From Zonotrichia leucophrys gambelii (taxonomy: Eukaryota > Chordata > Aves > Passeriformes > Passerellidae): a DNA stretch of 64,000 nt. Positions within the stretch are counted from its first letter, which is position 1. Every line of letters begins with the position of its first letter. The notes beneath the pieces are model-generated. The model was not told where the DNA came from and made no database searches. It worked only from the letters and a program-made list of their open reading frames with translations. The DNA lies in assembly GCF_028769735.1 (NCBI RefSeq), contig NC_088172.1:35957897-36021896 (forward strand). Reading direction: 5' to 3'. Made by a program: the position numbers and the translations under genes. Positions 37,101-49,100 of this stretch are shown in pieces.

Positions 37101-40100
37101 TAGATGTGTCCTTGTCAGATCCTGGTAACACAGCAAAGACCTGACTGACTCTTGACATTTAATGGTTGAGCTTTACCTGAGGGGAGAAAATCTCAGCTAA
37201 AGAAAACAAAATGACGCAGTTTACACTGGTTCCATGGATAAGATGACAAACTTGAAAAGGTATCTCGTTGAAAAAGCCAACAAATAATAAGAGAACAAGT
37301 GCAAAGCAGATGAAGACTGGCCAAAATAAAATTATCTCCAGACCAGGGCACTGGGAAGAACTGTGAAGTGGTGAGAGCACCGTGCCTACCCCTCTCACAC
37401 ACACTTTGGAAAGGATGGGAAGAGAACCTGGCACTAGAGAGGTACTGGCAACACACAAGATCTGATCCTGCATGGTTGCGCAAACACTCAAAGATTTATT
37501 TTAAACCTATTTTGAAACCTGCTGAGTATATTTATTATTTATGCTGGCTTTTGTGCAAACATTAGAAAAAAAGGCTATTTAAAATGTCATTAAAACAGGA
37601 GCAAGTCTAACCACCACCAGAGTCACCAGGAACACAACTCAACTGTCCTGTGTTCTGCAATCACCACGTGTTTAAGAGACAAACAAACCTACAACACCCT
37701 GAAGTAATTTTGTTTTTCTTTCCCTGCAGGGTCCTATGCCAGGATGTGCAGCTACACCAAGAGGAAGAGTGATTTTGTTCTGTTCACAGAGCTATGTCAG
37801 CAACTTAAGAGAAGGGACATCTCACTGACCCCAGTTCCTTCTTTGCTAGGGAAGTTTGCCATTACAGCTACAAGTAATAACTCCCAGAAAAGACTCCAGA
37901 TACCAAGGTCTTTAAATCTGGGGGAAAAAAACCACAATTTTCCTGAACTACAAACCTATTTGAGTAAACCAAATTTGCCTGCTCCCTTTCCAATACCATC
38001 ATACTTGTTCTAGGAAAAACAGAGGGGAAAACTGCTATTATTCAACAGAGGCATTATAATACTCAGATCAGCAGTTCTTTGAAATGCAACAATGCATTTT
38101 TAAAATTATATTCTCTCATATCTCAAAGCTGTTCTGTTGAGGGCCACATCAACATTTCTGTGGGACAATTCCTTAGTGATTTCACAAGAATACTCGTGAT
38201 AGTTTCTCTACTCTGTTTAAACAAGAGCCAAAAATATTGTAAGGAAACCCAAGGAAGTTTGGAAGTTCACTCAGGACACATTTAAACATTCCTCTGGTTA
38301 CAGAAGAGCTACAGAGCAGTGGCTTGCTGCTCACACAACTGACCAGCAGCAGTGGCAGCCCAGCTGAAATCTGGGAAATGGTATTTGAACAGAGCTCCTG
38401 AGCTGTGCTGGGTTTGTGCAGGCTCTGGGCTTGAGGCAGGATTTTTCCTTAACTTTCCAAATGCCTATATCAAACAGAGTGGCAAATTCCAGCACAAAAC
38501 TAGTGTGGAACTTAGCTTATTTGAAATCCTGAGAGAATCTGAAAAAATGAGAATAAATTCAACATACTCCTTGTTCACCAGTAGGTGGATTTTGTAGAAC
38601 TGCTTCATAGAGTAGTGATTAGAGAAAAGTTTAATGGCCAGGTAGAGATGACCTAGTGCACATCTGCACATCATTAACCCTGGTTAAAAGCCATTTTGAT
38701 GTGGATGGAAATACTCTTATTTCACATCACTGAAATCTGAGGGGAAACTTAATGATGTACCAGCAAAAAATGAGAAAAACTTATTCACTATCCAGAAAAT
38801 TTCCAATTACAGCATGGTCTTATCATGGCTTTTGCTGAAAATCAGTGGTTTATGTGATGACCTTGCATTTGTCACATTCAACAACATAACTTGAAATAAC
38901 ACAGCTGGTGAGACAAGCTGTTACCTGTATCATTTTTGAAAATTCCTAAGTTTTAATACTCAGCCAGAATCTTAATTTTATAGCCCACCTGGTATAGTCT
39001 ACAGTTTCTTTAAATGTGAGATTTGCAAACAAATTAAAGCTTTCAAAGGAGCATTTTAATGATTTATCTATGTCTCATCAAAGAATGTTAAATTCAATCT
39101 AAATCCAGAAGTTTCTGACATCCCAACCAATTGGCCAGAGACATTAAAAAAAAAAAAAGCCAGAACAATATGTTATCAAAAATATAAAAATATGAGCTCA
39201 GAAGTAATTTAGCTAAAAAGAAAACCTCAAGAATGGTGCACACTCTCTTTTGCCCAGGAACCATAACAAGTTACCCAGGGAAAATATTTTTACTTTCCAA
39301 CCCAAGCTGTACCTTCATTATGAGTTTGTGAATTTTTCTGTGAGAACACAACTTGGTGATCAAATCTGAAGTGCAGACTGATCCTACAGTAGCTACAGGC
39401 TAATAGGAGTGAGGCTCAACCAGATTTCCAGATGGGTGTTTTTATCCCAAGAGAACTCCAAACATTGTCTGAAGAAAAACAGCAAGTGAAGGGACAAGGT
39501 CTGTTGTGTCAAAGCAGCAACTCTGGCATCATGGTGTGCTCCCAAACCTACTGGGCTGATGTAAAAGTTGGTTTAATCACAGGATGAAAAGCTGAGAGAG
39601 TAAAAATTGTGCTAAATTTCTCTGGGAGGAGGATTTTCTCTGGGGACAGGGGGCAAAAACCAGGGTGTGTGTAGGAGACACCAGAAACCTTTACTGTGTT
39701 TATGTGCTAAAAATGCAGAAAGAAGCTGACTGTCAGGTGTACAGCTTGGGATCCAGTTCTCAGTCTGCTGCTGGTAATTTTCACCTCAACCTATGTCCTG
39801 ACACATATCTTGTTTCTCAGGACTGGAAGACAGCTGGAATGCTGGGAGCCAGGAGAAGGACAGACCACATGCTAATGCCAAAATCTTTTTCCTATCCTTT
39901 TTACGGGTATTTTTACTTAACTGATATATGTGTTAAAATTACTACAGCACTTTTCCTTATTTTACAAAACTTGAGCAAGTTCTGTAATTGCAGTGTGCCT
40001 GCACTGCTTCCCAGTCCATGTTAATTACCAGAATCTTGTTGGAAGAACTCCTACCCAATCCAGTATTTTTAGCTCACCCTACAGCACTCTTGCTATCCCA

Positions 40101-43100
40101 CACTGGCTGGTTGGCTATGTGCTGGTTGTTTGTAGGTTAACTGGAAAAGGGTTTAAAGCACTTTGTACTATAATAAAGAATTTAAAGAGTACTTGAAGTG
40201 GTAATCAATTCAGCTGATGCCTGGAATGCCAAATTCCAAACACAAAGAAGAAGAGCAGCAATGCACCTTTGAAATGAAGTAACAAAATCAATCAAAAGTA
40301 GAGGTTGCTTACACTGTTGACTTGGATCGGAATCTGTGGTCATCTTCACATAGTTTGAGGGGAAGAGACCTGTCACACCATTGATTTCTCCTTGCCACCA
40401 GTCAGCATCATCCTTGTTCAGCACATTGATCAGCTGCCCCTTGGAGAAACTGAGCTCGTCCTCATTGTTGGCCGTGTAATCATACATGGCTATCACCTGG
40501 CACACTGGGAAGGAAAGAGCAGAATGGAGTTATACCAGTGTTAAAACTGTTTTCTCAGTGTTTTACAAAACCACAGGAAAGAAACAACCATCTCACATGC
40601 ACTGCTGCATGAGAAAAATGCCACATGATTTTATCTTGGTACAGAATTGCCTTCCCTTTTCTTTTACTTCTTTAAAACTGAGCCAGCCATTTAATTCTTA
40701 TTTCCACTTAATATCTGTGAACTTCTATAATGAATGGACTGCATCTACTGGCCTTCCAGATACTTTAAAATGTAATCAAGGATCCTTCTCGCTTTTACTG
40801 GCTGAAAAGAGAGTGAGTTTGATTATCTTACTGCAGACACTTGTGGGGAAAATGTGGCAGAGGAAGAGGAAACATGCATTAGCTAATCATGAGTTGCTGT
40901 TTTAGTCACAGGGAAGTTTTGTCAAGTAAAATCCAGGAAACTGTTGTATAAGCAACTCATAGCTGTGGAGAACAGCATAATTTAAGCACACAGAAGCAAA
41001 AAAGCTCATTTTCTGTGAAATAACCTCATTTGTACCCAACCATTCAAAAGGAAAAACCTAGAAATAACCTGAAAATTTGCTTAGTCTCCCTCTTTGTAAG
41101 GAGCAGTGCATGTAATTCCATGTGGTTTGCCAATGTTTGCTAGCTCTAAGATTTTTGCTAGCACTTGGAAACACGGGGTTTCCAAAAGAGAATAGTATGG
41201 CTCTTCAGAGCAACCATGAAAATTAAAAAGCCTAGAAGATGGATGCCTGACCCTCACAGATACATGAACATTTGAAATAGTTACATAAAATTCTAAATTA
41301 AATACAAAGTCTCCTTTTTTCACCTGAGGGAGCAGCTGATGTGGTTCTTTCACTGCTTGGACCCAGCAGCTTCACATGGCTGGCAGGGAACCATCCCTTC
41401 TGTCTCTTTTTCCCTCTTGCCTGTAAATGTTCATAATGGTTATTACACCACTGAAAAACTGAATAGTCCATAGACTGGAAAAAATTGCAACATATATGTC
41501 ACAGATTTTTCCCAACAAAAGACAAGAAGTCAGGCTTCTTAACAGCTACTAAATGAATCTCAAAAGGTAAAAATCTGACTAAAGCATAAAACAATGCAAT
41601 TCAGATAAAGTTGCACCCTAATATGTTCATCCAAAATTTTGAAGTGAGATTTCAGAGTACAACTCAAATGTAGGGCTGAAAAGTTGTTCTATGAATATTC
41701 CACCCATGTATCATATCCAGAGTTTCTAATGAGGTCAAGGGCACTTAAACAGGAGATTCTTAAATTTAGGTGGGGAGAGAAGTGGAAACAGAACTTTTGC
41801 ATTAAAGAAGCTTCCAACTCCAGCTTCCAAACCCACCTGTTCCTTCATTAGAATAACTTCACAGTTTAATGTTTCACCAATTAAATCCTAACCAATTAAG
41901 TAACTGTCAACTCATCTCTTCCTCCTCCCGCCTGTTAATCGACAGTTTTACTATTTTATGTGACCAAGAAAATCGACTCTCAAAAAACCATAAAACCCCC
42001 AGCAACCCAAAGTTTAAAAAAGCCAACCAATCAATCTAACAAACAAAAAAATTCCACCACACAGCTTCTCTTCCCCTTTGGTTTACACAGGATAACTTTC
42101 TGACCAGCTTTTATATAACTCTATACTTAGTTGTTTTTTTGAATTAAACCTGAGAACACCTCCTTGCCATTCATGAAGTTACAATTATTCCTCCTTGAAT
42201 CACTTACCTGCAACTCTCCTTGCCACCATCCACTGGCATTTTTCTTCAGAATAAGTATCAGCTGTCCTGGAGCAAGACTGAGCTGTTCAGTTCCTGATGC
42301 AGCATAGGCAGTAGTAACCTGAGCGATTTCTGGAAAGAAAGCAGTAATTGCACTTGTTATTTGTTCACTGCAGTAAGAGCTGGATCCACAGAAATCTCCT
42401 GGTACACAACCTGCAGCTGAGAACATCAGCCACCATTAAACACTGCTATGAGCCTAAATACTCAGAGTTACTCAAGAAACAGCCTTAAATGTTAAAAGGT
42501 TGTCACTTACCGGGTTTCTTATTTATTGTTCCAGTTTTGCCAGCATAGCTAGAAGCCTACAAAGACAAAACAACAACCACCTTTAATGTGCAATAAAACC
42601 AGTACAGCTTACACTAAAAGCACGTGGAGATTTTAACTTTAACCTAGGTGTTTTACAAAACACCATCCTGTACAGAGAGAGAGGCAGTGTGACACTGGCT
42701 ACAGCTCTGATTTAGCACTCAGGCTACAAAGGATTTTCTTTTCTGTCAAGCATATTAACCTCTGTTCAAAATCCCTGTGTAAGAATGAAATAGAGGGAAG
42801 ATACATTGAGAACTGTTAATTCTCAGACTGAACTCACATCTGGATCTTTTGGTCTGACATAATTGGAGGGGAAGATTCCAGTTCTGGTGTCGATGCTCCC
42901 GGTCCACCACTCCCCTTCCTTCTGGGTCACCAGGATCTCCTCCCCTTCCAGGAACGTCAGGTCACCGGGCTCGGAGCTCGAGTAGGGATAGAGGGCAATG
43001 TACTCTGTGCAGGGAGCACACAGGGGAGAGCACAGCCTCAGAGGGGCACAGAGCAAGGCCACGGGCACATGAAGGGTATCAGCATTCTCCAGTGGGTGCC

Positions 43101-46100
43101 AACAGGGATCACACCTTCACAAGCCTGTGAACTGACCTGTCCACCTGCTTGGCTGAACTCACATTTACTCTTACAGGTACACAACTTAGTAATGAAAAAA
43201 TACAGCTGCAATTAAAATATAATCAGGGAAGTGTGATTATATACACTAGAAATTTTTCTCCAATAATAATTGTTTTCTCTACTCCTTACTGACTGTAAGA
43301 CAATGATCCATATTCAGGAGATTAAAATTGTTTCTCTTGTCTTTACAGAACAGCATAACACAGTAGACAACAGCAGGAAGAGAACTCTGCTTATGGGTTT
43401 TCTGAAATATATTCATGCTTGAGCAGAAGTCTTATTAAAGAACCTAGACCTATGCTCAACCTGAATTACTTACAACCTTCCTATTTTAGTACTTTTGTAT
43501 CAATAGCTGAACATTTGCACTGTGTGTTTTGGACAAGCACTCAAAGTTCTGCTCAGAAACCCCTCACAAACTGAACTGTATTTACAAGTCATTAAGCAGA
43601 GCCAGATGTAGCATTAGTTGGCATTTTTCATGCTGTCTTACCCTCTCCTGCTGTGTAATTCTGGGTATAAGGCCTTTTGTTTACAGCTGCATAAATAGCT
43701 TCTGGTCTGCAGAAAGAAGTAAAAAAAAAAGCTTTGTGTTAGCAAGATACTGATCAAGAGCAAATCTCTCAATTCACATGAGACCAAGATCACTTTGGTT
43801 ATATCAGAGCTGGTGCTGACTCTGAATTAACTCCAAAGACTTCCCTGACTATCAAATAGTGCCAAGTACTACTGATACTTAATATATTTATGGCACCCAA
43901 GAGCACACCACTTAAAAATAAAATGCAATAAAAGGGAAGAGATACATTCACAAATTATGTTATTCAAAAGAAGTAAATGAAAGATTTTATTCTAATTCTA
44001 AATTCTCTTATGCTAAAGAATTTCTAAGACGTTTTAGTAAAATACATGAGCAGAACAATTTACACACAGTGGTGCAGCCATCCCAGCAGTAACCAGACTT
44101 TTCCTGAGCAGGTACCCTGGAGCATTAGAACAGGCATAATAATCTTTTCAAGTGAAGAAAACCACACTACTGCTCTGTGCAGAGCTTACAATTAGTTTTG
44201 GGTCACTTTGGCACCTTTAGAGGCAGAATACAACTGCACTGCAAGAGAGGAGACCTGGTAATGAACAAAAAGTCTGGCACTTGATGAATAATCAAACACC
44301 ACTGATGTTTCACAGCACTCAGCCAGCAACACTGTGCTTACACAGCAGTGAGCCCAACACCACTTGGCTTGCCAGAATGAAATAGTAAAAGCCTAAAATG
44401 ACACAGTGTAAATTCTAAATGGCATTTATGCTCTGCACATGAAAGCACTGCAAGAATTTTGCACTCTAAACCACCTTTTTTTGCAAACTGATGAATAAAA
44501 CAACAAAAGTCACACTTACTCCTCTTTCTTGGTTTCACTTCCAGGTAAGAGCTTGACATAGGACTTTGGAAACCAACCCCTTCCTCCATGTACCTCTCCA
44601 AACCACCAGTTCTCCTGCTGCTCCAGGACAGTGATGATGTCATTCTTTGAAAAATTCAAGTGGTTATCTTTTTTTGCAGTCCAAGAACAAAGTGCTTGTG
44701 CTTTTAGGTTCTCTACAGGCTGCCCCTGTAAGACAGAAGAGATGCTGGTTGACCACACTGCCCCAGCTGTTAAAAACAAACATTTTCTTGAAGGTTAAGC
44801 AACTTCATTCCTAAGTGATGTCTGAATAACTTTGTTTCCATCAATGCATGCATGCAACTCAGTTTCTTATTTGTTAGAAATATCTTTTGTGTCTAATTGT
44901 AGGTGAAAATTATTTTAGGATTATGAAAGATGAGTGCTGTTGCTCAGTGGTCCCTGGAAATATTTGGAATTATATCAATGCACACTAGTAGAATATTTAG
45001 ATGAGCTTCTTTATCCTCCAGCCTGTTCAGTGCACCCAGCACTAGCAAAGTTGTGTGGTGTTCTGGTTTTCCTTTAAATCATTTTCCTTAAGATGAATCT
45101 GAAATGCATCAAGTTCTGCACAAGGTACCTGTCCATGAACAGGTGAAACAGATCCAGGGGACACAGTACGAGTAAAAGCTGATTTCTGCTGCCAGGCTGT
45201 GTTAACATTCAGGCTGGAGAAGGGGACGTTTTGGTAATCAGATTCTTCTGCAGATTTACTTGGTGAAAGTGGTCTGCAAATCGAACACAAGGCATATTTT
45301 CAAATTACAACTTTTACTTACAAAGTATCTCAAGCAGAGAACTTTTTTCCCAACATTTATAAAACTGATATTCTATACAATTCAAAGCAGACTATCAAAT
45401 ACTCAAATTTTCCAAGCCAAGACATTTAAGAAAGTTCTTCAGTAAGTTTTCTGCCTTTATATTTTAAAACCAAGTGAAACTATAGAGCACATTATGTGCC
45501 AGCTAAATTTAGAAAAAGCAATTTAAACACAAACATAACTACAACTCACTCTGAAGCAGCTGAGGTAGTAGATAAAGATACTGTAGGAGGAAGTAAGGCT
45601 TTCTTAGGAGATAAAACTTTTTCTCCTTCTGGTATTTTTTCTACATAATTGCACGGAAACCAACCAAAATGTCCTTGAAAACTCCCATAAAGCCAACCAG
45701 GCTCTCCCACAGTTTTTTCATCAACCTATGGACAGGAGGAGAAATACAAAGGAAAGAGAATTAGCAGCATGGAACAAGCAGGGTACCTGGTGTGACGGCC
45801 CCTGCTGGCTCTCTGACCTGAGCAGGGGCAGTGCCCATGCCAGGATCAGCATTTTCACTCTGCCCTGGCAGAACTGAGCTGGTTTTGCCCTGTGATGATG
45901 CAGCTGCACTGCTTTCAGCCACAGGGGCAGACAGACCTCAGGGACCCTGCCCTGCTTCAGGCCCCAGACGTGCACATGGGGTCATGCAGTGCCTCTGAGC
46001 CACCCTGTCCTGCCAAAAATGCCAGGGCATTGTGCTGCATCCTGCTGAATGTGCAGCCAAGAGGAAGGGGCTGGTGAGCCCAGCAGAGCAGGAAACAACT

Positions 46101-49100
46101 GCTGCTGCTCTGCTCACAGATATAATTAACTCTGTCAGCTGACTGCTTCCAAAACACATCCAAAAATTCTGTTATTTACTGTGTGATTAAGTATAGAGCA
46201 TCCTTAAACATTCACAGCAATCCTGAAGCTTCCATTATGCTACAAATTAGCCAGTTAGTGAAAATTGGCTAAAAATTAGCAGCCCATCAAACACTATCAG
46301 CTGGTTAGCTTAGCCGGGTTTGGGATGCCAGAGGAGGAGGAGGAGGTGGCAGCTGTTAGCCTATTTCTGAAATCAGTTATCAGCAGTTGAATGATACAAT
46401 TACAGCTGAGAGGGAAGTCAAAGCAAAACCTACTTCTCTTGTTCCCTCCTTCCATGGCTCACTGGTATGAAAATGCAAATAAATGCTTTAACACTGTCAA
46501 ACTGAAAGCTAATTTAGTCAAGTGTTTTAATATTTTGTACCATACAGCTTTGTAAATTCTTCCTTATCACCTACTTGTATTACTTACAGTCTGAATGAGG
46601 AGCAACCACACACACTTATACATTAGAAACTGTATTACCATGGTTGTAAATCAGTTTTCACCCATTCACCTGCAGGCAAAGGTTTTCAAACAAGTGCTAA
46701 TAACTAATATACATGAAATAACACAGACTTCAACTGAGAAGCCACAAGCCATTTCCAATCTTATGGTCCTGCTGTAATATTATAAACAGCAAATTCCAAA
46801 AAGTGCTACAATAAATGGACACAGAACAAATTACTCTAATTGTCTGCCTGAGGGAGGATTGATAAAGGGAACACTCAGAGAATCACAGATTCACAGGATG
46901 GTTTGGGTTGAAAGGGATCTTAAAGATCACCTGGTTCCACTCCCTCTGCCAGGGGCAGGGACACTTTCCACTAGACCAGGTTGTTCAGACAGGCAGAAAT
47001 GTCTGTTAAGAATACACTGGAAACAGCATTAAGATTCTAAAGAACCTCTTACATCTACTTGTTATATAACTAATTTGATTTTAATTCAAATGCCATCAAT
47101 GAATAATTCATGTGTCTATTAACTATGCTCATATTTCAAGCAAACACTCAGAAGCCAACTTGTACATGTGCAATGAGCTGCGACAACTGCATTGTTTCTG
47201 ATCTACTAATTTTAGAAAGTTTATGTTTAGCATTCACTGTTCTTATATTTAAAGAGATTGTCAACATATCTAGGATGTGGAAAACTCAGAGAAACATTTT
47301 GGCTGAACTAATCCTAATTTCACCTGTTTAGAAAAACACGAAGCAGCAATCCAGTTTAAATTTTGAGTCAACCTTACAGTACATCAATACAAGGCTTTTG
47401 ACCCTTAAGACTTTGTGAATCTCAAGGCTAGAGAAAAAGGTAAATTTTTGCAAGTTAAATGTGAATAGCCAATCTTACCTGAATTACATCTCCAGTATTA
47501 AAGCTCATCTCATCGTGGTTCCTTGCCTCAAATGGATACAGAGCTCTGTAGTTTACCAAGGCAATGGAATTCCTCGACTCTGCAGCACCAGCTGCCTTGC
47601 CTGGAAGGTCAAAAACCAGTTACCACTCTGACACAGCTGAGACAAGCAACTGGTAGGAATATCAGTTCTTGCCCCAGACACAGTGCAGGTATCAGAGGAG
47701 ATCACCAGGGCATCAATTTAACACACCCATCATGGAAATGTAACTGAGACAACAAAATGTGCATTGACTTCTGCAGGGGAAAAATCACAAAAACACTGAA
47801 TGGGTTGGGCTGGAAGGGACCTTAAAGGTCATCTAGTTTCAGCCTCCTGCCATGGGCAGGGACAGCTGCTAGACATTGTTAAAAATGACATTTTTATGTT
47901 CTCCTCTTTCCTTGCCACGCTGCTCTAGCTAAGTCAGTGCTTTAACAAAGCCTCATTTAACACCACTATAATGTTCCAAGTTGAATAAATCCCACTGTTG
48001 CAACAATAAGTGCTCAGCAGCATGTTGTGAAGATTTTATTTAGAAACCTGGAATAGCAAAATATCACAATTCCTACTTTCTTTGCATCTCCACTCTCCAA
48101 GTCAGTGACTGATGTTGCAAACAGGGAATGTCTTACAAGGTTTAGCTGAGGTGTGGAAATATCTTTCAGCCTTGTTCTAATTTGATCCTTGCTGAACTCA
48201 GTGAGAAAAGTGGCTAATAAAAACTGACAAGGACTAATGAAGGATGAAATCAAATGTGCTTTTAGTGAAAATATTGTTAAAGCACTATTTTTCCAAGTCA
48301 CACAACTAGTTAGGTCTAGTCATTCAGGTTTTTGTGTTTTTTCATTTGAGGCATTGAGAAATGCAAAAGAAACTACATTTCACTGTTAAAAAATCACTTT
48401 GAGCATTACCTGCCTATCTCTCATCAATGAACAAAGCCCCTCCATATTAGCATTCTATTTTAATGAAAGAAAGTGCAATCCCTAGGAAAAACCTAAAATA
48501 TTACTGTTCCCAGCAACTGTTATTTGTTGACCATGATCAGTGGAAGATTTGTCATCAGAGCCATAGGTGCTGAAAACTGACAGAAGTAACTTAAGTTTGT
48601 AAGATCATTTGTAACTGACAAAGACAGGAAACATTGCTGGTTTGGGTTCTTTTGAATTGTAACTTAGGCAAGAAGTCTGCCATAGGGACACATCAATAAT
48701 AGTACACCTGAAGAGTGAAAGAACACTCAGGAAAGTAAAAGTCCAGAAGTCTAACGATTTTGAGATTACCTTCATTTTTCCAGGGTGGCTTAAGACTTTT
48801 CCCCTCTGTTGGCTTCAACAGATCTGCAAACTTGTCATTTATATTTATTTTAGAAGTGTGTTTCTCCACCTCTTGAGAGTTGGTTGCTTCTTTTATCTTT
48901 TTTATCTCCTCGTTCTGCTTGCGCCTCTCCTCAGCTTCTTTTGCTATTTGTTCTTGTTTTCTTTTATCTTCTTCCAGTTGCCTCTGCCTTTGTTGTTCCA
49001 CCTCCCTCGAGATCGTGGCTTGTCTATTTTTCTCCTCCTCTGCAAGAAGCTGTTGTTTGTTTTCCCTTTCCCTCATCATGGCAGCTGCTTCTTCAGCTTT

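Larger units (their letters stand above)
27648..40312 (-). other. ITSN2: ITSN2 12.7-kb intron between SH3E and DH
   Basis: The two flanking exons join in phase to give SQQWCADLQ, so no coding exon is required in between. I saw no nested gene. Contents are CR1 ends at 28001-28052 and 31085-31306, a T15 run near 28242, a (TA)8 at 34147-34162, TAT-rich sequence near 33229-33255, and two similar ~60-bp stretches near 37060 and 37375. Frames up to 184 codons (36582-37136, minus) look like chance. Confidence 0.7.

Noticed and set aside
36582..37136. 184-codon minus-strand frame with a hydrophobic stretch in the large ITSN2 intron
   Set aside because: The hydrophobic run ([20 protein letters not shown]) looks membrane-like, but there is no family resemblance or exon structure, and the flanking coding exons join in phase without it.
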